Below, one piece after another: positions 35,612 to 44,140 of a DNA stretch of 64,000 bases. A program made the position numbers and the translations under genes. This DNA is from Candidatus Obscuribacter sp. (lineage in GTDB: Bacteria; Cyanobacteriota; Vampirovibrionia; Obscuribacterales; Obscuribacteraceae), in the NCBI GenBank assembly GCA_016712465.1, contig JADJQZ010000001.1, positions 6,076,001-6,140,000 on the forward strand. The letters run 5' to 3'. How positions within the stretch are numbered: the stretch's first letter is position 1; each line of letters begins with the position of its first letter. The notes beneath the pieces were generated by a model, which ran no database searches, was not told the origin of the DNA, and worked only from the letters and a program-made list of their open reading frames with translations.

Positions 35612-36649
35612 ATGTTCCAAGAGCAACCGACTAACCACGGGAAAACTTTGCAAGCCTTACTGAGCAAGACAACCTGGCCGGCGCTCCTACTCTGTTTACA
35701 CTGCTGCTTATCAGTACCGCCCGCCCACGGGAAAGCAGCAGACAAGCCCCACGAAACCGTCAACAATGCCGAGAAAGGGCTCTACCGGGTGCAACCGCCC
35801 CTGGTGCAAGCCGAGCCCCGGGTCGTCCTGTCGAATCTAGAGCTGGCGACTAAACTGGAAAAGATCTCCGCCAAACTGGCGAGTCTGTCCACGGACATGC
35901 AAAAAGCCATGCAGGAACATCTACGCCTGGCGGGTAACTACGACGCCCAGGCCTTTACCTTGAACGACGAGCGCTTGAGTGAAATCTTTGAACAATACGA
36001 CGCCAATATTTTAGACTGGCGTAGTGTTGCCCAGACCATGAACTTGACCGGTCAGGATATGCAAGCGGCGCAAGAAAATCTCAGGGTCTCGAAGATATTC
36101 GCCAATCAAAGTTCCGCCATCTTCCACCTTTGTTTCGGTCAACCCCTGCAATCAGCACACTGCTCAGGTCTGGCCCTGGCCATGGCCCGCTGCCATCCAA
36201 AATATCAGCAGCAGCAGTTCTTACCGGCCGCCTATGCCGAACTGCTCTTCTACCACGGTGCCGCCAGCCTGTGGAGCGCCGACTACGACAGCGCCCTCAA
36301 GTCTCTGCAGGCAGCCCTGGAAAACCAACCGGTGCTCAGTTTCGCAGAAGACTCGCAAAAGGCGGGACAAGATTCGCCCCGCACAAGCCCCCCGCAGACC
36401 TCCCAAAGCACTTTCCCTGGCAGCTCCGCTAGTGGATCTGGTCTACTACTACCTGGCAGAAATAAGCCTGGCCAGAAGAGACTTCGCCGGAGCAAAAGCC
36501 ATTCTGGAGGAAGCCAGAAAGAAAACCGGGCCCACCGGCTCGGCGCACCTGGAGCGCTCGCTCGCTCTCACTTATGTGCTTTTGAAAGAACGCCGCGCCC
36601 AGGAACAGATCAAAAATGCCCGCCAGGCTCTCACGCGCTGCCTCAGTAA
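35612..36649 (+). CDS. N-terminal part of a frameshifted TPR-caspase gene
   Basis: Signal peptide at about residues 24-42 (WPALLLCLHCCLSVPPAHG), then helical, degenerate TPR-like repeats up to about residue 255 (ASLWSADYDSALKSLQAALENQPVLSFAEDSQKAG). After a run of six C at 36388-36393 the frame decays into Pro/Ser/Gly-rich nonsense, while the good coding frame continues one register away. Reading five instead of six C joins this part to the caspase frame as S-P-R-R-P-P-K-A-L. So this is one gene of about 710 codons broken by a single base. The ATG at 35612 follows AGG, 9 bases after the hydrolase stop. Confidence 0.8.
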   Translation: MFQEQPTNHGKTLQALLSKTTWPALLLCLHCCLSVPPAHGKAADKPHETVNNAEKGLYRVQPPLVQAEPRVVLSNLELATKLEKISAKLASLSTDMQKAMQEHLRLAGNYDAQAFTLNDERLSEIFEQYDANILDWRSVAQTMNLTGQDMQAAQENLRVSKIFANQSSAIFHLCFGQPLQSAHCSGLALAMARCHPKYQQQQFLPAAYAELLFYHGAASLWSADYDSALKSLQAALENQPVLSFAEDSQKAGQDSPRTSPPQTSQSTFPGSSASGSGLLLPGRNKPGQKRLRRSKSHSGGSQKENRAHRLGAPGALARSHLCAFERTPRPGTDQKCPPGSHALPQ

Positions 36650-37742
36650 GACGGATAGCACGGACCAGGGAGCCATCACCAGAGCTCTCTTGCTGGAATC
36701 CCTGGGTATAGTCGAAGCCCTGGCCGGCAACTACGCCCTTGCAGCAGATAAACTTACCGAAGCTCATGCCGGGCTGAGCGTTTCGCCTCTCAAAATGGGC
36801 AACAAATTGGAGGCGGGGCAGGCCCTCCTGTGGCGCTCCTACTGCCGCTATAAATCGGGCAACCAGGAAGGCGCCGATAAAGACAGACAGGCCGCCCTGG
36901 AACACATCGACGAAGCCAACCATTTCGCCTATCTGACCCGTAATCTCGACCAGATATTCGCCGTACAAAATCGCCCCCTGCCTACAGAGAATGCCCCCCG
37001 GAATAGATTTGCCGTAGTGATCGGTCTTTCGAACTTCAGGGACGAGAAAATACCCAGGCTTAGATATTCAGGCAAAGATGCCGGTGATGTAGCCAACTTT
37101 TTGCAAGCAGAAGCCGGTTTTGCAGAGAGCAATATCAAACTCTTGCTGGATGATGCCGCCACACGCCGAACCATTCTCGATACCATAAGCGACTGGCTGC
37201 CGGCCAGGGCCGGGGCAGGCGACATCGTATTCATATTCATTTCCTCCCATGGCACGCCAACCTATGGAGAAATTGGCGCCCTCAACTCAGTGGTAACCTA
37301 CGATACCAACCTGGGTGATCTGGAACTCTTTTCCACCAGCCTGCCCATGCAGAAGCTCTTGCGCGAAGTAAGGGCTAAGCTCAAGAAACAGCGCACCTTC
37401 ATAGTTCTCGATACCTGCTACGCAGGTGGACTGGGCGCCCCCGATGGTGCCACCAGCGCCAATATCGATCCGGACCTGATCGTCAATTCCAATTTGCAAC
37501 TGCTTTTGAGTTCCAGTGAAACCAACGAAAGATCCTGGGAATCAAAGCGCTACCCGAACAGCGTATTCACCAGACAGCTTATCGAAGCCCTGAGGGGCAA
37601 CCTGCGCTACCAGGATTTTCACGACATCTTTGCCTCGGTGCGAAAAAACGTGCAGGATGAAGTGGCCTCCGACCGGAACAGCAAACAGACACCGGCCATG
37701 GCCGGCAAATGGACCGGTCAGGGACTGGCCAGGGATAAATAG
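36234..37742 (+). CDS. C-terminal part of a frameshifted TPR-caspase gene: peptidase C14 domain
   Basis: The true coding part begins at about 36394, where TPR-like helices continue (LVDLVYYYLAEISLARRDFAGAKAILEEA). The caspase domain starts at RFAVVIGLSNFRDEKIPRLRYSGKDAGDVANFL; catalytic His is in FISSHGTP and catalytic Cys in VLDTCYAGG. It ends at the p10-like part (SSSETNERSWESKRYPNSVFTRQLIEAL, KQTPAMAGKWTG) without an extra domain. The first 50 codons of this frame (36234-36393) are out of frame with the real protein. A duplicated 10-mer, AGGGATAAAT, spans the stop. Both catalytic residues are present, so the enzyme would be active if the frame were intact. Confidence 0.88.
   Translation: MPNCSSTTVPPACGAPTTTAPSSLCRQPWKTNRCSVSQKTRKRRDKIRPAQAPRRPPKALSLAAPLVDLVYYYLAEISLARRDFAGAKAILEEARKKTGPTGSAHLERSLALTYVLLKERRAQEQIKNARQALTRCLSKTDSTDQGAITRALLLESLGIVEALAGNYALAADKLTEAHAGLSVSPLKMGNKLEAGQALLWRSYCRYKSGNQEGADKDRQAALEHIDEANHFAYLTRNLDQIFAVQNRPLPTENAPRNRFAVVIGLSNFRDEKIPRLRYSGKDAGDVANFLQAEAGFAESNIKLLLDDAATRRTILDTISDWLPARAGAGDIVFIFISSHGTPTYGEIGALNSVVTYDTNLGDLELFSTSLPMQKLLREVRAKLKKQRTFIVLDTCYAGGLGAPDGATSANIDPDLIVNSNLQLLLSSSETNERSWESKRYPNSVFTRQLIEALRGNLRYQDFHDIFASVRKNVQDEVASDRNSKQTPAMAGKWTGQGLARDK
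36388..36393 (+). other. C6 homopolymer at the frameshift point
   Basis: Six consecutive C in GCACAAGCCCCCCGCAG. The reading frame with good coding sense changes here by +1. It may be a sequencing or assembly error, a real mutation or a slippery phase-variation tract. Confidence 0.8.
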
Positions 37743-37820
37743 GGATAAATAGGGAAAGAGAGTGGACAAGCCAAACCCAGACCCAGACTCAGACCCAGGC
37801 TCTTTCAAGCTGGTCCGGAG

Positions 37821-37853
37821 AAAGGAAAAGGCGATACCGCATTCGGTACCGCC
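37821..37853 (-). terminator. Intrinsic terminator downstream of the desaturase gene
   Basis: On the minus strand GGCGGTACCG pairs with CGGTATCGCC (37830-37853, one mismatch, 4-base loop) and is followed by TTTTCCTTT. The hairpin lies 31 bases after the desaturase stop. Confidence 0.62.
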
Positions 37854-37883
37854 CTTGCCCTGATTTGTTACGGGTGGAAAACT

Positions 37884-38696
37884 TTATTTCGCAGGAGCAT
37901 CGGCAGCCAACACCGGCTCTTTCTTGGGTGCCACTGCATAGTGCGACTGTCCCTTGGGCAGGCGAATCTCTTTGGCAATTCCAAGCAGTTTGAGTACGGA
38001 AATAGTCATCCAGGTAGGGTCCGGCTCCTTCCAGGTGAGACCGTGCCTGGCCGACTGCGGAAAGGCATGATGGTTATTATGCCAACCTTCGCCCATAGAG
38101 AGCATGGCTACAAACCAGACATTACGGCTGTCATCTCCGCAAGGGTAGGTCTCATAGCCGAACTGACGCAAATGCCCTACAGAATTTACCAGTAACGGAC
38201 CGAGGAAAGACATGGCGGTGGCCAGGAGATTGGCAGCTAAAACAACGGGACCAAAGGCAAAATAGAGCGCCAAACGAAAGAGGACGGCAAAGGTCAAACA
38301 TAGATAACCGTCCCAGTGAGTGTGATTGCAATGCAAAAACTTGTAGACCGGATCGCGATATAGATCAGGAGCAATTTTCTGGCTTTCCTCAGCGCTTATG
38401 AGCACCTTCGGCTTCCACATCCAGGAGACAAAGGCATGCCACAAGCCATCTTTAGGGGCATGGGGGTCACCCGCATGATCAGAGTAGCGGTGATGCAAGC
38501 GATGGGTTGTCACCCAGAAAATGGGAGATCCTTCCAGGGTCAAATAGCCTCCGGAGACTACCAGGTACTCCAGCCATTTAGGCACCTGCAAAGACTTATG
38601 AGAAAGCAAACGGTGATAGCCAAGGGTAATACCCTGAGCATGGTAAACATAGAAAAGGGCAAAGGCTATAAAGAACGTGGTCATAATTTCATCCAT
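37884..38696 (-). CDS. Acyl-CoA/fatty-acid desaturase (delta-9 type)
   Basis: 270 residues. The three His boxes of membrane fatty-acid desaturases are intact: HRLLSH, HRLHH in THRLHHRYSDHAGDPHAPKDG, and HNNHH in GEGWHNNHHAFP. Hydrophobic pairs of membrane helices flank them (MTTFFIAFALFYVYHAQ, LYFAFGPVVLAANLLATAMSFLG). It would introduce a double bond into acyl chains with a di-iron centre in the inner membrane and so control membrane fluidity. ATG at 38696 or 38684. Its terminator is at 37821. It is divergent from the universal stress gene. Confidence 0.94.
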   Translation of the reverse strand: MDEIMTTFFIAFALFYVYHAQGITLGYHRLLSHKSLQVPKWLEYLVVSGGYLTLEGSPIFWVTTHRLHHRYSDHAGDPHAPKDGLWHAFVSWMWKPKVLISAEESQKIAPDLYRDPVYKFLHCNHTHWDGYLCLTFAVLFRLALYFAFGPVVLAANLLATAMSFLGPLLVNSVGHLRQFGYETYPCGDDSRNVWFVAMLSMGEGWHNNHHAFPQSARHGLTWKEPDPTWMTISVLKLLGIAKEIRLPKGQSHYAVAPKKEPVLAADAPAK

Positions 38697-39048
38697 GCTG
38701 ATTCATCTAAGTGTTCATCGATCGGTTCGAACCTCCGGAGGTTACCGGCCATCAGCCCTGCGCCATGCAAACTCCAGATTGAAGACCTAGCTTAGCTTGC
38801 CGCCGCCGCACTTTACAGCGGCCACCTTTTTGTAACCGGTTACCGTCAAGAATCGCTACTTGGATGGATTTACAAATCAACCCCCGGCCTTACCATGCGA
38901 AAAGAAGACAGGCACCGGAGCGACTTGTGCGCTCCGTGTATTTTGCGCTGCTTTCTTGTTTGACGGACGACAATCACTGACACTGATGCGGCGTCGGGGG
39001 CTAGGTAACCATTGGCTCAATCGACTATATAAAAGCGAGGTTTTTACC
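38697..39048. other. Divergent intergenic region with a 12-bp palindrome
   Basis: 352 bases between the desaturase and the universal stress gene. It contains a perfect palindrome GTAACCGGTTAC at 38832-38843, and a TATATAAAAG element at 39025 that could be a -10 box for the stress gene. A frame extending the stress protein upstream (from 38860) is open but lacks a ribosome site, so I treat it as non-coding. Confidence 0.55.
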
Positions 39049-39897
39049 ATGAACGGCCCATCCTATTTATTGACCATTGACGGCTCCGCCGAGTCCCGCT
39101 CCGCCGCCTATTTTGCCTGGGAACTAGCCAGACAAACCGAAGCCAGAGTAGCTGCCCAGCATGTGGTGGACACCAGGGCAATATGGCAATTTCTCTCCTA
39201 CGATCTACCCGGCTTCATCGGCAGCGGCGTCTATTTAGATGCCAAAGAGCGCATCACTGAAGTAATGAAGTCGGTAGCCGAATCCCTCATGCTCGCTTAC
39301 ACAAGTCAGGTAAGCGAGCTTTCCGACAACCATGAAACATACATAGACGAAGGCAGTCCCGCCGAAGAAATCGCCAGACGGGCCAGGGAACACGACCTGG
39401 TCATTGTAGGCTACCACGGCCGGGGTCCATCCGGCAGACGCCGCCGCTTCTTCGAAACCCTGGCAGCAAAATGCCCGGCACCGATTCTCGTGGTTCGAAA
39501 AGTATCAAAACCATGGACAAAAATGCAGATACTCGTGAGCAATAAAATGAGCCCGGACAAAGACCTGGCTGATATCTATAAAATGGGAGCCAGACTGGGC
39601 TTGCCCATAGAAGTAATCATCGAAGAGGGCTGCGGCAAAGCGGAAGAAGAACGCTTCCAAATAGGTGGCTGGGTAAATTCCTACGGCATCATCGACATTC
39701 GCCAGAAAAACCTGCAAGAAGCAATCACGAAAGCACCAGCAGATGCGGTACTGGTTGTGGATGCCGAAGCGCTCACCGAAACCGACGAACTCTTTGCGGC
39801 ACGAGTGCGCTCCTACCTGGAAGACTCGCCGCACCGTGCCCTCTTGATCTGGCGCGACCACCAAGCCGAAATTCGCAGCGAACCTCTGGCTTCTTAG
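39049..39897 (+). CDS. Universal stress protein, tandem UspA domains
   Basis: 282 residues from the ATG at 39049, which has CGAGG nine bases upstream and starts directly at the first Usp strand (YLLTIDGSAESRSAAYFAWELARQTEARVAAQHVVD). The first domain ends with HDLVIVGYHGRGPSGRRRRFFETLAAKCPAPILVVRK, containing the G-x-H-G-R-G-x(6-10)-F-type ATP-binding loop (HGRGPSGRRRRF). The second domain (residues 155-282) is degenerate and lacks the loop. Tandem Usp proteins sense stress or bind ATP. It ends with its stop codon overlapping that of the convergent HxlR gene. Confidence 0.88.
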   Translation: MNGPSYLLTIDGSAESRSAAYFAWELARQTEARVAAQHVVDTRAIWQFLSYDLPGFIGSGVYLDAKERITEVMKSVAESLMLAYTSQVSELSDNHETYIDEGSPAEEIARRAREHDLVIVGYHGRGPSGRRRRFFETLAAKCPAPILVVRKVSKPWTKMQILVSNKMSPDKDLADIYKMGARLGLPIEVIIEEGCGKAEEERFQIGGWVNSYGIIDIRQKNLQEAITKAPADAVLVVDAEALTETDELFAARVRSYLEDSPHRALLIWRDHQAEIRSEPLAS

Positions 39898-40292
39898 GCT
39901 TCCCGGCGAGCCGGGCAGTCCATCTCAGCCTGGCTATAACCTTCAATGGAGCACTTGCAGCTACTGCAATTGATCTCACAGGCAATTTCTTTCAGTTCAC
40001 TCATCACGGCCAGCAGGCGCCTGCCTCTCTCGGTGATGGAATGTTCCACGTGGGGCAACTTCTCGTCAAATTCGATACGGGTAATCAGTCCGTAAGCCTG
40101 CATGGCTTTGATGCGCTCTTGCAGAGACTTCATGGTCAGACCGGGTATCAATCGGAGAAACTTACGGGTGCGCACCGGCCCCAGCGCCAATTCGCGCAAT
40201 ATCTGCACGGTCCATTTGGCACCGACCAGATCGAGCACAGAGCTGAGCGGGCAATCAGCCGCATTCTTTTCCATTGGAACCATTATCATCAA
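39894..40292 (-). CDS. HxlR family transcriptional regulator with Cys-rich tail
   Basis: 132 residues. CPLSSVLDLVGAKWTVQILRELALGPVRTRKFLRLIPGLTMKSLQERIKAMQAYGLITRIEF is the canonical winged-helix of HxlR regulators, with the conserved N-terminal Cys often used for redox or aldehyde sensing. The C-terminus is unusual: CEINCSSCKCSIEGYSQAEMDC carries five Cys in 22 residues, a possible metal or disulphide site. ATG at 40292; an ATG at 40274 is an alternative. Convergent with the stress gene, overlapping stops by four bases. Target unknown; nearby genes are candidates. Confidence 0.88.
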   Translation of the reverse strand: MMIMVPMEKNAADCPLSSVLDLVGAKWTVQILRELALGPVRTRKFLRLIPGLTMKSLQERIKAMQAYGLITRIEFDEKLPHVEHSITERGRRLLAVMSELKEIACEINCSSCKCSIEGYSQAEMDCPARREA

Positions 40293-40488
40293 TAAATACC
40301 CGCTAGGTTCTTTCTCCCCAAATTAAGTGTCCCGCGCCCTCAAACCTGAGGCATCAACCAAAATGATGATTCAGGGGTTGATAAGAGTTACCCGGCAGGT
40401 CAAAATCAATAAGGAAGATGAAAATTACAATCGATACAAACGCAAAAAGTAGCAGCGGTTCCTTTACAAAAAATGGGTCGGTCTCAGT

Positions 40489-41289
40489 TTGCACCCAGAA
40501 CCAAAATCCAACCGACAAAATCCAACCAGGCTGTGCCGTCTCAGCCTTCTTTTGGCGCTCCTGACCCTGGTCGAACCAGCTTTGGCCGCCCCCGCTCCAA
40601 ACGCCCCCGGTCAGGCCGGCACCGGTCTCCGTCAGCCGCTTTTGCTCAAGCAAAAGCTGAAACTCCTTGGTGATTTCGAAGCCCTGGTCACAGATCAAGG
40701 GCTGCGGGTAGATCTGCCCGCTCAAAATCTGGTCATGTTCAATCGCAAAGGCAGCAAAGACGTTTGTGTTCTCAACACCAAAACCAAACAATACTATCTT
40801 GGTCCGGTGCAGGACTGGCATTACAACACCAGCGGCACAGCCCTCCTGAGCCCTTCGGATGCCAGTCAACTGACGCAAACGAGTTCGCGCAGCGAAGATT
40901 TGCAAGGAATCAAAGCAAACAAGATAATGCTAACGGGCGAAACCATCGAAAGAACGCCGGGCGAAATGAAGAAACATCGCTGGCAACAGCTCATAGTCAA
41001 GGAAGGAGAGCTGTGGAGCCTGCCTCCCGGCGCCATATCCAAAGAATCCGCCCTGATGGCGGCCCGCCTGCTTTCCACTCCCCGTTGCGAAAGCTATCCG
41101 CTCCAACTTTACCTCTACAAGAACAGGCGGCAACTCAAACCCAGCAAAGTTCTCGAATTACTCTCCTGGAAAACGACCAGGTTAGAAAACAATTCCTTCA
41201 CTGTGCCAGCCGGTTACAAGCAAGCTCAAAACGAAGTGGTACTATACGGTCAAATTAAGGGCAATCTCCTTGACGAGTTGCTCAAGTAG
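40489..41289 (+). CDS. Secreted LolA/DUF4412-like protein
   Basis: 266 residues with signal peptide LSLLLALLTLVEPALAAPA. The start is uncertain: a TTG at 40489 lies at the beginning of the frame and no ribosome site is obvious. Mature part with LPAQNLVMFNRKGSKDVCVLNTKTKQYYLGP, an internal QGIKANKIMLTGE strand, LVELLSWKTTRLENNSFTVPAGYKQA near the end. The motif S-F-T-V-P-A-G-Y-K matches the FELPGGYRK of the protein at 10635 and suggests the same half-barrel fold. Ends 20 bases into the next frame. Function unknown. Confidence 0.65.
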   Translation: MHPEPKSNRQNPTRLCRLSLLLALLTLVEPALAAPAPNAPGQAGTGLRQPLLLKQKLKLLGDFEALVTDQGLRVDLPAQNLVMFNRKGSKDVCVLNTKTKQYYLGPVQDWHYNTSGTALLSPSDASQLTQTSSRSEDLQGIKANKIMLTGETIERTPGEMKKHRWQQLIVKEGELWSLPPGAISKESALMAARLLSTPRCESYPLQLYLYKNRRQLKPSKVLELLSWKTTRLENNSFTVPAGYKQAQNEVVLYGQIKGNLLDELLK

Positions 41290-41314
41290 CGGAATCCCGG
41301 AAACTTCGGCAGTT

Positions 41315-43234
41315 ATGGCAGGGCAACAGGGAGCCAACGCTTTGAGACAAGAGGGTCGCGGTCAGAGTACAGAATTCAAGCTGGAACTGGAGCTTGAGTC
41401 GCAATCGCAAATGCAGTTGCAAAACCGGACCAACGCCCGCAACAGCTTCGGCACGGTGCTGTTCAGTCTTATTCTGGCAGCAAGCTTAGGGACACTTCTT
41501 TTACAAGCGCCGGCCCCGGCGCAAGAGCAAGACGTCGAGCAAGAAACAGCCTCAGAGGCAAGAGCGGCAGAAACAAGTTCTGCCCCCAAAGCCACAACAG
41601 AAGACCGGGCAGAAAGCACTGCCAAACTCGTCTTCAGCAAAACCTTTGCTGCCGGCGACGGCTCCTTCACCATCAGCATGCCCGAAAGCTGGCAATACAC
41701 GGTGGACGAGAAGAACGGCCGCTTCGATGCCGTCGGCAAAAGAGGCGGAAGATTCTCTATTCTCACCTTTTGTCTGCCGGCTAGCTACGACCCTTCCACC
41801 TGGCCCCAAATCACCAGCGCCATACTGAAAGCCCAAGTCCCGCAAGTCAAATGGTCCGCACCGAGCGTGACGGCAGAGGGACAGGTTTTCAGCCAGTCGG
41901 AGAACAAGGATGTCTGCACAGCTGTAGCCTTCACAGAATTTCTCAACCTGGGCAAGGCCACACTGGGTAGACTAAAAATCGCAGTCGGTGCCAATCACGG
42001 CGTGGTTGACGAAGAAGCAGTACCAGTAGCCGCCACCCTCAAGATCCTTCCCCTCTCTGCAGCTAGAGCCATAGCCCCGCCCTCCGGTGCGGAAGCCGCT
42101 GAAAGGGCCGCAACCCACCAGACAGATCAGAGCCCTCAGTCCATCCAGTCAACCGAGGCAGATCAGACCTCCCAGTCTTTCCAACCAAGTGCGGCAGATC
42201 AGACCTCCCAGTACCAGCCAACTGCGTCAGAGCAGTTGCCTCAGTCTTTCCAGACCTTTGTGGACCCGGACCAGCAGGCCTTCACGGTGGAAGTACCGGC
42301 CGGTTGGAAGGTGGAAGGCGGTTTGGTTCGCCCCCGCGCCATTGATGCTCGCCCCTGGGTAAAGACCTATTCTCCGGATGGACGGATTATGGCTTTCATC
42401 GGAGACGCCAAATTTCCGCCTTACACCATGCCCAATGCCCAGCTAACCATGCTCGGCTTTCCCGAGGGCTCGAACTACCAGGGCTCCATGGTCAAGTCCT
42501 ACATTCCAGCCAGGCGCTTTGCAGAAATGTACGCCCGCGCCAACCTGAAAGGCGTTGACGATTTGAGGGTGGTGGAAGAACACGGGCACCCGGATCTGGC
42601 CAGAGAAATCAACGGCACAGTGGGCGCCAGCAAATCGGAAGCAGCGTCCATCAAACTGACCGGCAGCTACCAGGGTAAGCCAGGCGTCGCCTATTATTTG
42701 GCCTGCACCAAAGCCACCATCGGCTACGGTACGGGCATGTGGTGGATCACCTTATTGGCGGGCGAAATGAGTCCGGCCGAATACGACCAGGAAGGACTAG
42801 CCGCTATCACGCACATGCTCTCCACATTCAAATATGATCCTCAGTGGAAGGCCAATTCCGTCGCCACCGCCGGTGAGGTCTCACGGCAGTACACAGCCGC
42901 CAGCCAGGCTGCTTCCCGAGCCATTACTCAAAATTACTGGTCGCAGCAGGCCGCCAACGAACGCATTCACAGCGCTTACTGGAACAGGCAGGCGGCAAAC
43001 GACAGAAGCAACGCCGCCTACTGGGACAGGCAAGCCTCTCAAGACGCCTCCGCCGACAACTTTTCCAATTACATACGGGGCGTCGAAAACGTCACCGATA
43101 CAGCCACAGGCTCTACCTATCAAGTTGAATACGGTCCGCGCTACCACTGGGTAGATCCCTCCGGCAGCTACTACACCGGCACCGACCACAGCGCCCCGGC
43201 TCCGGACTGGCGACAGCTCATGCCCACCAGATAG
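41315..43234 (+). CDS. Secreted two-domain protein with Gln/Ser repeat linker
   Basis: 640 residues from the ATG at 41315; the frame is open from 41270, overlapping the upstream gene. A hydrophobic segment (FGTVLFSLILAASLGTLLLQAPAPA) at about residues 45-70 is a late signal peptide or anchor. Domain 1 (about residues 100-260) and domain 2 (about 340-540) are both compact beta-rich and look alike (F-T-I-S-M-P-E-S-W-x versus F-T-V-E-V-P-A-G-W-K). They are joined by a TDQSPQS-type repeat linker. The tail has YWSQQAANER/YWNRQAANDR/YWDRQAS repeats and DNFSNYIRGVENVTDTATGSTYQVE, a conserved ending I have seen in other bacterial proteins. Function unknown. Confidence 0.75.
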   Translation: MAGQQGANALRQEGRGQSTEFKLELELESQSQMQLQNRTNARNSFGTVLFSLILAASLGTLLLQAPAPAQEQDVEQETASEARAAETSSAPKATTEDRAESTAKLVFSKTFAAGDGSFTISMPESWQYTVDEKNGRFDAVGKRGGRFSILTFCLPASYDPSTWPQITSAILKAQVPQVKWSAPSVTAEGQVFSQSENKDVCTAVAFTEFLNLGKATLGRLKIAVGANHGVVDEEAVPVAATLKILPLSAARAIAPPSGAEAAERAATHQTDQSPQSIQSTEADQTSQSFQPSAADQTSQYQPTASEQLPQSFQTFVDPDQQAFTVEVPAGWKVEGGLVRPRAIDARPWVKTYSPDGRIMAFIGDAKFPPYTMPNAQLTMLGFPEGSNYQGSMVKSYIPARRFAEMYARANLKGVDDLRVVEEHGHPDLAREINGTVGASKSEAASIKLTGSYQGKPGVAYYLACTKATIGYGTGMWWITLLAGEMSPAEYDQEGLAAITHMLSTFKYDPQWKANSVATAGEVSRQYTAASQAASRAITQNYWSQQAANERIHSAYWNRQAANDRSNAAYWDRQASQDASADNFSNYIRGVENVTDTATGSTYQVEYGPRYHWVDPSGSYYTGTDHSAPAPDWRQLMPTR

Positions 43235-43238
43235 GTAC

Positions 43239-43445
43239 TTACTTCTTATCAGAACCGGCCAGGCCAGTTATCTCTAGAGAATCTTCGGCCACATCAAAGT
43301 TCAGCCGCTTCGAGAAGCTCTCTTTAGATTCAGCCCAGGACTCTTGCACAAAGCGAATGAATGCAGCAGCAGTTTCACTGGAAAACAACTCCGCCTCTCC
43401 TTTCTCCGGAGCACCACCGGCACAGCCCTTAGAAATATCAATCAT
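43239..43445 (-). CDS. Small acidic protein, unknown function
   Basis: 68 residues from the ATG at 43445, which has GAGGA eight bases upstream; the frame extends to 43484. Amphipathic and acidic (ETAAAFIRFVQESWAESKESFSKRLNFDVAEDS), no known domain or signal peptide. Its stop lies 4 bases from the stop of the convergent gene. Supported mainly by the ribosome site and codon pattern. Confidence 0.45.
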   Translation of the reverse strand: MIDISKGCAGGAPEKGEAELFSSETAAAFIRFVQESWAESKESFSKRLNFDVAEDSLEITGLAGSDKK

Positions 43446-44140
43446 CCAGGTATCCTCGAATACGAACCTGGTTTGAGAGTACACCCCATCTGTGTCGAAA
43501 CATGGTCAAAGCCGACGGGAAATACGAATTTTGCCCAATATGAGAACGGACGAATTGAATAGCAGACCAATCTGAGCCCACTTTGAAGCGGCGCACATAC
43601 CCTCCTACCCCTTCCGAGCCCCCTTTGAAGCGGCGCACGGGGGTTCCTGCCCATCGCGAGCCAAAAGAGAGCCCCTGGGGGTCTCTTCAAAGAAAACCCT
43701 GCTTTGTAACAGCGATTCCGCAGAGTGGTTGCCGGCTCAGGACGTCGATCCGGTATCTGGTATCTGGTATCTGAAGTGAATATCTATAGTCTAGAACTCC
43801 CGCTACAAAGTGCCGAAACCTCTGTCGGAGACGGCTTGGGTATTCACTTTGTGGAACCACTGCAAATGTAACAATAGTGATTTTGCGAAAAATTACATCA
43901 GCGTTTTGGGACTTTTTGGAAAATGAAACCCTTGCTGCAACTACTTTTCCGCCGTCAAGCAGAATTAATTTTGACTGTTACATGAGTTTAGCCTTGTCGC
44001 CACCATTTTTTAAAAGACATGGTCTCGTGCTGCTCTCTGCGTTTTCCGATAACCGCCCTCTGCGTTTTTCGACAACCACGCGATTACCCCTGTGACAGTT
44101 CACCCATCCCGCACCGCACGGCTCCGCACCGCAAGATAGT
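43446..44140. other. Long non-coding stretch with short repeats
   Basis: 695 bases without a gene I can support. It contains two copies of CTTTGAAGCGGCGCAC (about 43581 and 43623), a GAGAGCCCCTGGGGGTCTCT inverted repeat (43669 on), three GGTATCT heptamers in tandem (43752-43772) and higher AT content after 43860. No tRNA-like fold was seen. Confidence 0.55.
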
